From the NCBI GenBank assembly GCA_943367755.1, contig CALRKB020000009.1, positions 1 to 64,000 of the forward strand: a stretch of 64,000 nucleotides of DNA. Reading direction: 5' to 3'. Position numbers and translations under genes: made by a program. Origin of the DNA: PCC-6802 sp943367755. GTDB lineage: Bacteria; Cyanobacteriota; Cyanobacteriia; Pseudanabaenales; Pseudanabaenaceae. Each line of letters opens with the position of its first letter. Position 1 is the first letter of the stretch. The notes under the pieces are model-generated. The model did no database searches, was not told the origin of the DNA, and worked only from the letters and a program-made list of their open reading frames with translations. Shown here piece by piece: positions 1 to 8,397 of the stretch.

Positions 1-129
1 AAGCGATTCATTCGAGAGTTTTATTATTTGTGTCAGTCGTTCTCAACGGTGAAATGGCTATTTGAGTTGATCGCTCATCGTCGGATCTTTAATTTTCCAA
101 AGGTCTTTATGTATGGCATGTTTTCATGA
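1..129 (+). CDS. C-terminal end of a truncated ORF, possibly a transposase
   Basis: An open frame runs from the first base of the window to a TGA at 127-129, giving 42 residues of a protein whose start lies outside. The end is rich in aromatic and basic residues and includes the string FNFPKVFMYG. This is reminiscent of the C-terminus of DDE transposases found in cyanobacteria, but I cannot name the family. It ends 18 bases before hicA. The identification is a guess from composition and context; it could equally be another truncated protein. Confidence 0.35.
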   Translation, partial: KRFIREFYYLCQSFSTVKWLFELIAHRRIFNFPKVFMYGMFS

Positions 130-147
130 ATCATTTAGGACTGCTAT

Positions 148-399
148 ATGAGCAAGAAACGGAAACTTCTAGAGAAAATATTAACAGGAACTAAAAACAC
201 CTCTTTTGATGACATGGTTACACTTATAGAAGCATTTGGATTTAGATTGTCGCGCATCAATGGAAGCCACCATATTTTTGTCCGTTCTGATATTCCCGAA
301 CCAATCAACATCCAGAACTACGGAGGTAAAGCTAAACCCTATCAGGTAAAACAGTTTCTACAACTAATCGAGCAGTACAACTTACAACTTGGAGAGTAA
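148..399 (+). CDS. hicA: HicA-type toxin (mRNA interferase)
   Basis: An 83-residue protein of the HicA/YcfA family, small double-stranded-RNA-binding-fold toxins that cleave mRNA when released from HicB. It shows the expected layout: an N-terminal helical half, then GFRLSRINGSHHIF (about residues 31-44), where one of the paired histidines (41/42) is the likely catalytic residue, followed by the strand around PINIQNYGGKAKPYQ. The length is normal for the family. The stop codon is two bases before the hicB start, so the two are certainly co-transcribed in the usual toxin-first order. Function is inferred from family and arrangement. Confidence 0.85.
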   Translation: MSKKRKLLEKILTGTKNTSFDDMVTLIEAFGFRLSRINGSHHIFVRSDIPEPINIQNYGGKAKPYQVKQFLQLIEQYNLQLGE

Positions 400-401
400 T
401 T

Positions 402-623
402 ATGAAAGACTATCACATCAATATTTTCTACAGCGAAGAAGACGAAGCCTATATTGCCGACATTCCCGATCTCAAATTTTGCTCGGCACTTGGTGAAAGT
501 CCAGAACAAGCCCTTCATGAAGTTATTCGCGCTAAAACGGCATGGTTAGAAGCCGCGAAAGCAGAGCATAAAACAATTCCAATACCACGTTATCGCCCAG
601 TGATTTATCAAGTTTTGGTATAG
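402..623 (+). CDS. hicB: HicB-type antitoxin
   Basis: A 73-residue partner of the HicA toxin. The N-terminus (YHINIFYSEEDEAYIADIPD) matches the degraded RNase-H-like fold of HicB antitoxins, which bind and block HicA. The phrase around EQALHEVIRAKTAWLEAAK is the usual helix. No C-terminal helix-turn-helix or ribbon-helix-helix DNA-binding domain is present: the protein stops after RYRPVIYQVLV. Autoregulation would therefore need another factor, or the protein belongs to the short HicB class. It starts two bases after hicA. Confidence 0.85.
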   Translation: MKDYHINIFYSEEDEAYIADIPDLKFCSALGESPEQALHEVIRAKTAWLEAAKAEHKTIPIPRYRPVIYQVLV

Positions 624-680
624 CTAGTTCTGTATAATTGTGGGGATAATGAGGCGATTTCGCAACTATGCTAACAAGTA

Positions 681-688
681 GCGATCGC
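681..688. repeat. HIP1 octamer (example)
   Basis: GCGATCGC is the highly iterated palindrome of cyanobacterial genomes. This copy is listed as an example; the octamer or its CGATCG core recurs many times along the window, in coding and non-coding DNA, and is the simplest sign that the DNA is cyanobacterial. Confidence 0.85.
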
Positions 689-782
689 GCCCATCCATTT
701 CCGTTCTTTCGCAGGAGTACAAACCACCAAACAACTCATCACTCACAGAAACAGAGGAACAAGAACTAGACAGATTAGAGAT

Positions 783-798
783 GGGCGGCTGTTCGCCC
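783..798. repeat. Small GC hairpin of the GGGCG...CGCCC type
   Basis: GGGCG and CGCCC flank a six-base loop. The surrounding text (gcccctac) resembles short palindromic elements scattered between cyanobacterial genes. It may be a REP-like element or weak terminator; it lies 37 bases before the next gene. Confidence 0.4.
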
Positions 799-834
799 CT
801 ACTTGCTATCCATTCAAGCCCTAAAAATTAATTT

Positions 835-1134
835 ATGAATACCTCAATAGCACGGCAGTTAGAGCACTACAGCATTAAGCGGCCAACGGAAGTTTTGCTC
901 GTGAGAGTCGAGATCGAAGGAGAATTAGATGAGATTATGATTTTTAAGGGATTTTCCAGTTCTTTGATGCGATCTACAGCTTTCGATCCTGATGTGTCAG
1001 TTATACCGGATAATACCAAGATTATCAGCATCGATCGCCTGGCCGCTCCATATCATCCTAAAAATCCTAGCTATATTGAGCAAAATATAAGCTGGGAAAG
1101 TTTTCAAACTTTACTGGAGACAGAATCTGTGTAG
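835..1134 (+). CDS. Conserved cyanobacterial/plastid-type protein, function unknown
   Basis: A 99-residue soluble protein. The text VLLVRVEIEGELDEIMIFKG followed by SSSLMRSTAFDPDVSVIPD and an ISIDRL...PYHPKNPSYI segment resembles a small family I recall from cyanobacteria and plant chloroplasts (DUF7734-like). No catalytic motif or membrane segment is visible. The ATG at 835 follows an A/T-rich stretch with no clear Shine-Dalgarno. Its stop is only three bases from the stop of the convergent NUDIX gene. The family assignment is from memory and tentative; the coding call is firm because the reading frame is conserved-looking and complete. Confidence 0.7.
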   Translation: MNTSIARQLEHYSIKRPTEVLLVRVEIEGELDEIMIFKGFSSSLMRSTAFDPDVSVIPDNTKIISIDRLAAPYHPKNPSYIEQNISWESFQTLLETESV

Positions 1135-1137
1135 GTT

Positions 1138-1566
1138 TTACAGGTATTTCTCTATACCATTAGGATAGAGAACGAGTTCACCGCTGTGGAATCGATCGCA
1201 ATCTACCCACAAAGCCAGTTTTTTGCGTTTGCCCTCATTAAATTCCATACTTTCAATTTCATAGAAATGCCGATCGCGAAAGTCACAGGCATAAAGTTGG
1301 ACGATCTCGTGCCCTGGTTTGCCATTGTACTCAAAGATGTTTTCCAGGCAGCCGAGATAGCGAATATTCGTAAGTGCTGCATTTAATTCTTCTTGGAACT
1401 CTCTTTCTAGGGCTATGATACTAGTCTCACCAAAATCAATTCCTCCACCCAGCGATCGATAGTAGGTTTGTTTCTTTTTGGGATCGTAGCCCTGCGAGAC
1501 AAATGTGCGCGAGCGATCTGTAATTAATCCTAAAGCCAGTACGCGAATTTCTGAAGTAAAGCCCAT
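1138..1566 (-). CDS. NUDIX hydrolase
   Basis: A 142-residue protein with a NUDIX box spanning about residues 41-63: G41, E47, then REFQEE at 55-60 with the metal-binding glutamates. The last glycine of the consensus is replaced by Asn62, a tolerated change. NUDIX enzymes hydrolyse nucleoside diphosphates linked to other groups; the substrate cannot be read from the sequence. The N-terminal strand EIRVLALGLI and the text PKKKQTYYRSLGGGIDFGE resemble cyanobacterial ADP-ribose/MutT-like members. It converges with the gene at 835-1134 and is followed upstream by the endonuclease gene on the same strand, 32 bases away, so the two may be co-transcribed. Confidence 0.85.
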   Translation of the reverse strand: MGFTSEIRVLALGLITDRSRTFVSQGYDPKKKQTYYRSLGGGIDFGETSIIALEREFQEELNAALTNIRYLGCLENIFEYNGKPGHEIVQLYACDFRDRHFYEIESMEFNEGKRKKLALWVDCDRFHSGELVLYPNGIEKYL

Positions 1567-1598
1567 GAGCTAGTCCTTGATCTGTATTTAAATGATGA

Positions 1599-2618
1599 TT
1601 AAGCGATGCCGAGGAATTTGAGTAATCTATGCCTGAACTGATAGGCAATGAATGCCGCGATCGCCATAACTAACGCGAATATACCGATATTGAATGGTAA
1701 TTCACCATCGATCTTGGGTTCGATTTCTGCTTGAATCGAAGTTGGCACATTGGATAAAAAATCATATTTAATATCGGCTTCAAGCTTATTAATATTGGCC
1801 TCGATCTTGTCAATGCTGGTTTTAAATTGCTGCCAGTCCTGGCTAATGCCATGCTCATTTGGCATGTCAACAGCAATAGTTCGAGTGCTGGCACTGACAC
1901 CACTAATGCCCAAGCCAGGTCGCTCCAATACCACAATTACCTTCCAAACTCGCGCCGGGACAGAGATTTTGCCACCCGCGATCTCTCCCTTCTTTCCCAT
2001 ACCTCCGGCAATGATATAGAGTTCTTTCCCTTCCTTCACTAGTTCGCGGCTATATTTCTCTAGCTCTACCCAGGCACCGCGATTGTTATCTGGAGCTTGT
2101 GGCAAGATATTCGTCATCAGAAATGTTTCGGAATTGACCCTAGGGCTTTTAGTACGGTCATCGGAGGGAGTCATGTGTCCCCTGTCGTAGCCACTACCTT
2201 TGTAGCTATTTGGTGTGACGTGATTCAATGCTTTTGGGAGTGCCCGATCTACAGCCCAATCGTCCTTGCGCCTACTGCTGCCAAACCATGAGCTATTGAG
2301 TTGCCAACTTACCCAATTTGGTGTGCCCTTGCTGCTGTTATAAGAAAGTGCATATCCTTTCTTCAGCATCAAATAATTATCCCCATGCTGCGGGTCGCTC
2401 GTCGCATTGCTGGGATTACCCATGCTCAGGTGTGCATTTGCATTATAGGTAGCGCGACTAGATAAATCGGCTTTAGCGATCGCCGCACTAGAGACAGGCT
2501 CTCCACTGGAAATGGCAAGAGAGTTAAGAAGCAAAAACAACCCACATACTCCACTGATAATGGGTTGTAGAATAAGACTGTTCATAAGGCTTCCCGCGTT
2601 CTTGTTATATTTCTGCAT
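1599..2618 (-). CDS. Secreted or surface-anchored DNA/RNA non-specific endonuclease
   Basis: A 339-residue protein of the NucA/EndoG (beta-beta-alpha metal) nuclease family. The signature DRGHMTPSDDR contains the catalytic histidine, and the downstream text FLMTNILPQAPDNNRGAWVELE holds the metal-binding Asn. An N-terminal hydrophobic stretch after a lysine-containing start looks like a signal peptide. A second hydrophobic segment near the C-terminus (about residues 311-327) followed by RHRLL suggests a membrane anchor. It therefore probably degrades nucleic acids outside the cytoplasm, for nutrient recovery or defence. Alternative start at Met12 (2585) with GGGAAG upstream; I kept the longer form because it gives the positive residues expected of a signal peptide. 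The start codon overlaps that of the divergent gene. Confidence 0.85.
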   Translation of the reverse strand: MQKYNKNAGSLMNSLILQPIISGVCGLFLLLNSLAISSGEPVSSAAIAKADLSSRATYNANAHLSMGNPSNATSDPQHGDNYLMLKKGYALSYNSSKGTPNWVSWQLNSSWFGSSRRKDDWAVDRALPKALNHVTPNSYKGSGYDRGHMTPSDDRTKSPRVNSETFLMTNILPQAPDNNRGAWVELEKYSRELVKEGKELYIIAGGMGKKGEIAGGKISVPARVWKVIVVLERPGLGISGVSASTRTIAVDMPNEHGISQDWQQFKTSIDKIEANINKLEADIKYDFLSNVPTSIQAEIEPKIDGELPFNIGIFALVMAIAAFIAYQFRHRLLKFLGIA

Positions 2619-3423
2619 GTGGCGATACCAGATAGCTTATCCCTCTACGCCCCCTTCATCTCCACTATTTTTGCCAAAGCTAGGCTTTATGCTGTGCTTT
2701 GCGATCTTGGGCTTAGTTGCTTGTCAGCCAACTAAATCTGTTCCCAGCTCAGTTATGCAGAAGGCGGAGGCATACTTGCGATCGCAGCTCAAACTAACTA
2801 GCAACATTACTGTGACTGCTGAAGCTCAGACCGCACAATCGATCAATCAAGACGATCTCTGCCAAACTATAGAACCTACTCAAGCGGGCTTTGAGATTAT
2901 TTTAGTAGCGGAAGGTAGTCGCTATAAGCTGCATAGCGATCGCGGTGGCAGAAATATGGAAATATGTACGGCTCAAGATGCTGAGGCTGATACTTTTACT
3001 AAATATACGGGGGCGGGCTATACCGTGAAATATCCCCAAAGTTGGCAGGTCATAGATGAAGGACTGGAATCAAGTGGTGTAAACCGCGTGCATTTTATGC
3101 CGCCGGATCGAACCCAAGGTTATTTGGTTGTGGAAAGATTACCCTCAAAGTTAGCCGCAAAATTAACTACCACAAAGAATTTTAAGAATTTTAAAGAAGA
3201 GGAATTTGATGCTAAACCCCTTGGTGCTAGCTCTGGCATGAAGCAGGAATATATTGAGATGGTGGTAGAAAAATCTGGACAGCAAAAAGAATGGCAAGTT
3301 AAAGTTTTATTGCTTAAAAACGAAAACTTTGTTTACAGAGTGCAATTATTCTATTCCGAGGATGGAACCCCCTTAGAGCAGGATTTTGAGCAATTTACGC
3401 GAGAATTTCAACTAATCAAATAG
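2617..3423 (+). CDS. Lipoprotein with PsbP/DcrB-like C-terminal domain
   Basis: A predicted lipoprotein: hydrophobic FMLCFAILGLVAC gives a lipobox (LVAC) with the cysteine as the mature N-terminus. The C-terminal 150 residues begin YTGAGYTVKYPQSWQVIDEG and continue VNRVHFMPPDRTQGYLVVERL, the pattern of PsbP/DcrB/DUF1795-type alpha-beta domains. The middle part is an unassigned domain with paired cysteines. The start is uncertain: ATG 2617 overlaps the divergent nuclease start codon; TTG 2671 or ATG 2689 would give a shorter signal peptide. The frame stays open upstream to 2512, but that would overlap the nuclease gene, so it is unlikely. Role unknown, presumably thylakoid-lumenal or periplasmic. 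Confidence 0.7.
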   Translation: MWRYQIAYPSTPPSSPLFLPKLGFMLCFAILGLVACQPTKSVPSSVMQKAEAYLRSQLKLTSNITVTAEAQTAQSINQDDLCQTIEPTQAGFEIILVAEGSRYKLHSDRGGRNMEICTAQDAEADTFTKYTGAGYTVKYPQSWQVIDEGLESSGVNRVHFMPPDRTQGYLVVERLPSKLAAKLTTTKNFKNFKEEEFDAKPLGASSGMKQEYIEMVVEKSGQQKEWQVKVLLLKNENFVYRVQLFYSEDGTPLEQDFEQFTREFQLIK

Positions 3424-3561
3424 TAAACAAATGTTGCGAAATTTGATGAATTTGTCAAAGAATTATTGAGAAGTCGTGGCTCAAAGAAGTCGGCATTGTA
3501 GGTTAGGAAGACGTGACATGCAAAATTTTAAATTTCACACTTTTAAAACCTTTAAAACCTT

Positions 3562-3738
3562 ATGTATAAGCACTCTACTAAAGATCCAGTTGTTGCCGCA
3601 GTTACCGCCGCTATGGGCGCAGGCGTTGTTGCTGGCTTTAGTGTCAGCCAGGGACAAAATGTCTTTGTTGGTCTTGGCATCACGGCTTTTGCCACCGCTG
3701 TTGCATTGATTGTAGACAAACTATTCTTTCGAGGTTAA
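3562..3738 (+). CDS. Small membrane protein, 58 residues
   Basis: ATG at 3562 to TAA at 3736-3738 gives 58 residues that begin MYKHSTKDPVVAAVTAAMGA. It has two glycine/alanine-rich hydrophobic stretches: about 10-27, and 34-51 around GLGITAFATAVALI. A C-terminal DKLFFRG gives positive charge. Codon use is ordinary and the hydrophobic pattern is clean, whereas the overlapping frame starting with GTG at 3476 gives a basic, leucine-rich protein without sense. No Shine-Dalgarno is seen; the upstream bases are a TTTAAAACC direct repeat. I do not recognise a family; a small two-helix membrane peptide is the best description. Confidence 0.65.
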   Translation: MYKHSTKDPVVAAVTAAMGAGVVAGFSVSQGQNVFVGLGITAFATAVALIVDKLFFRG

Positions 3739-3929
3739 ATAACAAGCGGAGTGTATTGTACCCCGCGCTCAAGTAGAGTCATGCAGACAACTCACCCTTA
3801 AAAACTGCAGCAAAGTCTAACTAAAGGGCTACAATCCGGAGATTTTGGCCTAATTTCATGGCTGATCATTCATAATTTAAGTGTTGACGGATCGACATTT
3901 TCATTAAGGTCGTACTTTGCAAGATCCCT

Positions 3930-4580
3930 ATGGTCAGCATTCTTAATCCATCACCTCTCCAAAATTCACACTTAGAAAAGCGTGTTACTTTGTGCGGCTT
4001 AACTTGGTTAGGCTATCAAAGCGTTCTCCAAGCTTTACCGGAAAGTCGAGCAGCTCGGCTTACCTACGATCGGGGAACTTTAGAAATCACGATGCCTACC
4101 GAAAATCATGAATTCGCCAGTGAATTAATTGGGCTTTTTATCCGAATTTTGGTAGAAGAGATGGACTTAAAACTAAAATCTATGCGCTCCACGACGCTCA
4201 ATCGAGAGGACTTAGATCGAGGTGCCGAGCCTGATAATGCCTACTACATTCAAAACCAAGCGATCGTAGCTGGTCGTAATGTAGATTTAGACAGCGATCC
4301 ACCACCTGATTTGATTGTCGAAGTAGATATTAGCCACAGTGATATTGATAAAAATAGTCTCTATGCCGCCATGGGTGTACCTGAATTTTGGCGGTATAAC
4401 GGTCTGGAGTGGCATATTTATCAATTACAAGGAAACGCTTATATAGACTGCGATCGCAGTCCGACTTTCCCCATTGTTGACAAAGAGGATCTATACCAGT
4501 TTTTAGAACAAGCACAGAAGGATGAAATTAAAGCGGCAAAGTCTTTTCGAGAGCTTGTTAGGGTAAAAATTAAAAGGTGA
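3930..4580 (+). CDS. Uma2-family (DUF820) PD-(D/E)XK nuclease-like protein
   Basis: A 216-residue member of the Uma2 family, present in many copies in cyanobacterial genomes. Recognisable parts are the N-terminal RVTLCGLTWLGYQSVLQAL, the ENHEFASELIGLFIRIL helix, and the core DPPPDLIVEVDIS...YAAMGVPEFWRYN, in which the Asp and the Glu-x-Asp correspond to the PD-(D/E)XK metal site. The usual lysine may be K117 or later; I could not assign it with certainty. Function of these proteins is not established; many are associated with mobile DNA. It stands alone, with no partner gene in the same direction nearby. Confidence 0.85.
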   Translation: MVSILNPSPLQNSHLEKRVTLCGLTWLGYQSVLQALPESRAARLTYDRGTLEITMPTENHEFASELIGLFIRILVEEMDLKLKSMRSTTLNREDLDRGAEPDNAYYIQNQAIVAGRNVDLDSDPPPDLIVEVDISHSDIDKNSLYAAMGVPEFWRYNGLEWHIYQLQGNAYIDCDRSPTFPIVDKEDLYQFLEQAQKDEIKAAKSFRELVRVKIKR

Positions 4581-4793
4581 AAGATCGGCACAAACTGGTC
4601 AAAAGCTCTCCTAGTAGACAAGTCAGCAGCATAGTTATAGCAACCTCATTGGCATCAGCAAAATTTACGCCAAGAATCTGAGCTTGTAATTTTTTTTAGA
4701 ACTAATGGCTTATATCTATACAAAGAGTCATTGTTTCTTTGGTAATAATTAAGTTAATTTTAATTAAGCACCGATCGCGCGCACATTAAATTT

Positions 4794-6680
4794 ATGAAAT
4801 CTTCTTGGAAAATTTTTTTACTATGGTCTTTGCCCGCTGTGGCGATCGCCTTTTTCGCTTGGCAAACTTTCTTTTCTAGCCCCGCGCAGCCGCAGATGAA
4901 TGTCAATGCTGCTAATACGCGTATATCCTACGGTAAGTTTTTAGAATATCTAAACAATCATACCGTCCGCAAGGTTGATATTTATGAGGGTGGTCGTACA
5001 GCAATTATTGTTGCTGCCGATCCACAGATAATAAACAAAGAGCAACGGGCTAGGGTCGATCTACCTCAATATGCTCCAGAGTTAATGGATAAGCTCCGTG
5101 ATGGCAAGGTTGATCTAGCCGTTCACCCACTGCGTAACAACACTGCAATTTGGGGATTCCTCAGCAATCTCATCTTCCCAATCGCTCTGATTGCTGGCTT
5201 GTTTTTCCTGTTTCGTCGTTCCAATCAGATGGGAGGGCCAGGGCAAGCAATGGATTTTGGTAAATCTAAAGCCAGATTCGCTATGGATGCTCAAACAGGC
5301 GTGAAGTTCGATGATGTGGCAGGAATTGAAGAAGCGAAAGAAGAACTACAAGAAGTCGTAACTTTTCTGAAAAAGCCTGAACGCTTTACCGCTGTTGGTG
5401 CCAAGATTCCCAAGGGCGTCCTGCTAATTGGGCCTCCCGGAACTGGTAAGACTTTGCTGGCGAAAGCGATCGCAGGCGAAGCAGGCGTACCGTTTTTCTC
5501 AGTCTCAGGCTCAGAATTTGTCGAGATGTTCGTTGGTGTTGGTGCTTCTCGCGTGCGCGACCTATTCAAGAAGGCTAAGGAAAACGCTCCCTGTATTATC
5601 TTTATTGATGAAATTGATGCTGTGGGTCGCCAACGCGGTGCCGGAATTGGTGGTGGTAATGATGAACGCGAGCAAACCTTAAACCAGATTCTGACTGAAA
5701 TGGATGGGTTTGAGGGTAATACCGGCATCATCATTATTGCTGCTACTAACCGTGCTGATGTGCTAGATACTGCCCTGCTCCGTCCCGGTCGCTTCGATCG
5801 CCAAATTCTTGTCGATCCGCCCGATATTAAGGGTCGCTTGCAGGTGCTCAACGTGCATTCACGCGATAAGAAAATTGGCCCTGAGGTTTCCCTCGAAGCG
5901 ATCGCCCGTCGTACGCCTGGCTTTACTGGCGCAGATTTGGCTAACCTGCTGAATGAAGCAGCGATTCTAACTGCCCGCCGTCGCAAAGATGAAATTACGA
6001 TGTCTGAGGTGGATGATGCCGTCGATCGCGTCATTGCTGGCTTAGAAGGTAAAGCATTGGTAGATAGCAAGAATAAGCGTCTGATTGCCTATCATGAAGT
6101 TGGTCATGCGATCGTTGGTACTCTCATCAAGGATCACGATCCGGTGCAAAAGGTAACCCTAATTCCGAGGGGACAGGCAGCAGGTCTCACCTGGTTCACA
6201 CCATCAGATGAGCAATTCCTAATCTCCCGCTCGCAAATTCTCGCTAGAATCTGCGGTGCTTTGGGTGGTAGAGCGGCAGAGCAAGTCGTATTTGGCGATG
6301 CTGAAATTACCACAGGTGCAGGTAATGACCTCCAGCAGGTAACGGGCATGGCACGTCAGATGGTAACTCGCTTTGGCATGTCGGATATCGGGCCGATGTC
6401 ATTGGAAGGACAGAATAGTGAGGTGTTTTTGGGTAATAACCTGATGTCTCGCTCTGAATTTTCCGAGGAAGTTTCTGCCCGCATTGATAAGCAGGTACGT
6501 GCCATAGTTGGCGAATGTTATCAAACCACACTGAATATTATTTACGAGAATCGCGCCGCGATCGATCGCATTGTCGATATCCTGGTCGAGAAAGAAACCG
6601 TTGATGGCGAAGAATTCAGGCAAATCGTAGCTGAATACACGGCTGTACCTGAAAAAGAACGGTACGTTCCTCAACTCTAA
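4794..6680 (+). CDS. ftsH: FtsH ATP-dependent zinc metalloprotease
   Basis: A 628-residue membrane protease that extracts and degrades membrane proteins; in cyanobacteria FtsH complexes repair photosystem II or regulate iron and other responses. Order of parts: first membrane helix (about 6-24), periplasmic/lumenal domain, second helix (about 119-138), AAA domain with Walker A GPPGTGKT (213-220), Walker B around D272-E273, the GRFDR second region of homology, and protease domain with zinc motif HEVGH (434-438). The text DPVQKVTLIPRG, GLTWFTP and TTGAGNDLQQV is closest to the FtsH1/FtsH3-like group of Synechocystis rather than FtsH2. Length is normal. The start ATG lacks a Shine-Dalgarno. Confidence 0.95.
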   Translation: MKSSWKIFLLWSLPAVAIAFFAWQTFFSSPAQPQMNVNAANTRISYGKFLEYLNNHTVRKVDIYEGGRTAIIVAADPQIINKEQRARVDLPQYAPELMDKLRDGKVDLAVHPLRNNTAIWGFLSNLIFPIALIAGLFFLFRRSNQMGGPGQAMDFGKSKARFAMDAQTGVKFDDVAGIEEAKEELQEVVTFLKKPERFTAVGAKIPKGVLLIGPPGTGKTLLAKAIAGEAGVPFFSVSGSEFVEMFVGVGASRVRDLFKKAKENAPCIIFIDEIDAVGRQRGAGIGGGNDEREQTLNQILTEMDGFEGNTGIIIIAATNRADVLDTALLRPGRFDRQILVDPPDIKGRLQVLNVHSRDKKIGPEVSLEAIARRTPGFTGADLANLLNEAAILTARRRKDEITMSEVDDAVDRVIAGLEGKALVDSKNKRLIAYHEVGHAIVGTLIKDHDPVQKVTLIPRGQAAGLTWFTPSDEQFLISRSQILARICGALGGRAAEQVVFGDAEITTGAGNDLQQVTGMARQMVTRFGMSDIGPMSLEGQNSEVFLGNNLMSRSEFSEEVSARIDKQVRAIVGECYQTTLNIIYENRAAIDRIVDILVEKETVDGEEFRQIVAEYTAVPEKERYVPQL

Positions 6681-6948
6681 ACATAACTATTGCTAAAAAG
6701 CGATTGCCCTTGAGATTCTTTCTTAAAAGGCGATCACTTTTTTTCTGGGTAGATCGTTAGATCCAAGGATGCATCAACTCGGGATTTGACATAAGATATG
6801 AAGATAGAGCGTTATTATATGCTTACTTACCACACCTCTAGTGTTATTATTCAGAATAAATCTATAAAGTCACCTTAATAGATCAAGTCTGCGCGAACAT
6901 CTGTTGGGTAGCGAGAACGCTCAAGTGATTGCACATAGGAAAAGCCCC

Positions 6949-7374
6949 ATGAAGACCTTCAGTACATCCATAATTATAAATGCTTCGCCAGAGACGATCT
7001 GGACAATTCTGATAGATTGCGCCAACTGGCCAGCGTGGAATACTACTGTTTCTAAGGTTGAAGGAAAGATTGGATTGGGGGAGAAGATCGTTTTGTTTAC
7101 AAAGGGGAATTCCGATCGAGCGTTCCCATTAACTGTCAGTGAGTTTGTGCCAAAAGAACGCATTGTCTTGTTTAGCGGTATGCCACTAGGTCTCTTTAAG
7201 GGTGAACGCACCTATACATTGACCCAGAAGTCCGATGGGAGCGTAGAGTTTTCTATGAAAGAGATTTTCAGTGGTCTTATGGCACCATTAATTACTCCTT
7301 CAATCCCTGACCTCCAGCCTTTGTTTGATGAGTTTGCTGCTGCCCTGAAGATACGGGCAGAGGAGTTGACCTGA
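6949..7374 (+). CDS. SRPBCC-superfamily protein (polyketide cyclase/START-like)
   Basis: A 142-residue protein (MKTFSTSIIINASPETIW...) with the SRPBCC N-terminal signature: a strand followed by ASPETIWTILIDCANWPAWN, then glycine-rich turn and curved sheet, ending in a long helix (LQPLFDEFAAALKIRAEEL). The fold makes a hydrophobic ligand-binding cavity; the ligand cannot be inferred. The frame is open upstream to a TTG at 6904, but ATG 6949 has an AGGAAA sequence 8 bases upstream and starts exactly at the first strand, so it is chosen. Confidence 0.8.
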   Translation: MKTFSTSIIINASPETIWTILIDCANWPAWNTTVSKVEGKIGLGEKIVLFTKGNSDRAFPLTVSEFVPKERIVLFSGMPLGLFKGERTYTLTQKSDGSVEFSMKEIFSGLMAPLITPSIPDLQPLFDEFAAALKIRAEELT

Positions 7375-7512
7375 TTAACCCTGCTTGCCTGCTATCCAAG
7401 AAGCAACTGCACCGAAAAGGAGTTCCCGCCGTGGGTTATGATACAAGGCTCTCGTCGTCTGTTAGTGTGTAGGGCGTTAAGGGTAAATGAGAAGATAAGA
7501 ACCACAGAATTT

Positions 7513-7899
7513 ATGTATTCTAGACTTAGCCTGACGGTTTTAGCGACCATTACTTGTTTGAGTGCGATATTTCCAGTTTCTGCAGAAGTTCTGGGAATAA
7601 ATTTACGCAAAAATATGCCATATCATGATGCCAAAAACTCACTGATAAATGCAGGTTGGCAGTATGCGAGTTTGCCAGCCTATGGCTATAGGGAAACAGA
7701 TCAAAAGGTCAGATCGGAGTGCTTTGGGGAAGTCAAAATCTGCAATGAGTATCCAGAGCTAGCATCATGTAGCAGTCAAGGATATTGCAAAATGTCATTC
7801 TATGACCACTTTGGCAATGTTTTATCAGTTACAACCTATGGGCCACTCATGAAGGAAGAACTTCATGTGATTAGCTGGAGCCTTCAGGTTCAACAGTGA
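7513..7899 (+). CDS. Small secreted protein, function unknown
   Basis: A 128-residue protein with a clear signal peptide (hydrophobic stretch SLTVLATITCLSAIFPVSA, cleavage after Ala expected). The mature part has several cysteines (in RSECFGEVKICNEYPELASC and SQGYCKMSFYD), likely forming disulphides in the periplasm. The phrase MPYHDAKNSLINAGWQ is often seen in secreted cyanobacterial and proteobacterial proteins of unknown role. ATG 7513 is preferred over the upstream frame opening at 7438 because it gives a normal signal peptide. Confidence 0.65.
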   Translation: MYSRLSLTVLATITCLSAIFPVSAEVLGINLRKNMPYHDAKNSLINAGWQYASLPAYGYRETDQKVRSECFGEVKICNEYPELASCSSQGYCKMSFYDHFGNVLSVTTYGPLMKEELHVISWSLQVQQ

Positions 7900-8031
7900 T
7901 TCACTTAACATAATATTACTGCAACCAACCTTGTAGTGAGTTGTTAGTGGAATTAGAAGCGATCGCCAGCGCTTGAGGTTTCCTTTAGGTAATCAAAATT
8001 GATCATAATTGTTGGATTTCTGGTACTAGTC

Positions 8032-8301
8032 ATGGGTAGGATCAATGTCAAAGTTGTGCCATCGTCCTCTAGAGATTTGATTGTTGGATGGCTAGGTGAA
8101 TCTTTAAAGATTAAGGTGAAGGCTCCTCCCGAGAAGGGCAAGGCTAACGCTGCTGTGATTGGGTTACTGGCTTCTAAATTGGGTATTGATAAAGGGTTGA
8201 TTGAAGTGGTCAGTGGGCAATCGTCTCCGTCTAAGGTGCTTTCAATCCATGGCTTAGATGATTTTCAGATTATGGCTTTGCTAAAGAGCCTCTCCCCATA
8301 A
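8032..8301 (+). CDS. DUF167 (YggU) family protein
   Basis: A 90-residue protein of the DUF167/YggU family. The diagnostic text LKIKVKAPPEKGKANAAVIGLLASKLG is present at residues 24-50, followed by the conserved SGQSSPSKVLSI strand. Members are small alpha-beta proteins of unknown biochemical role, found in bacteria, archaea and eukaryotes. ATG 8032 gives the usual length; the frame could also start at TTG 7999, adding a hydrophobic 11-residue extension not typical of the family. Confidence 0.85.
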   Translation: MGRINVKVVPSSSRDLIVGWLGESLKIKVKAPPEKGKANAAVIGLLASKLGIDKGLIEVVSGQSSPSKVLSIHGLDDFQIMALLKSLSP

Positions 8302-8397
8302 TTTAATTGGAATAGACAGGTTAAATTTAGGCGATCGCACGAACAAATTACTCGAAAAGAAAGAAGCTAACATGCTTAATGAAAAATTTTGGCTATG

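Larger units (their letters stand above)
624..834. other. Intergenic stretch with gene debris
   Basis: No intact gene is visible between hicB and the next ORF. A short open stretch around 713-832 reads EYKPPNNSSLTETEEQELDRLE before running into a hairpin, which looks like the remnant of a small antitoxin or regulator, but no start or match supports it. A HIP1 octamer lies at 681-688. Confidence 0.3.

Noticed and set aside
3476..3709. 77-residue GTG-start ORF
   Set aside because: Leucine-rich, basic nonsense overlapping the more plausible 58-residue membrane protein in another frame.
6725..6745. AAAAG...CTTTT followed by T-run after ftsH
   Set aside because: Only a five-pair A/T-rich stem; too weak to call a terminator with confidence.
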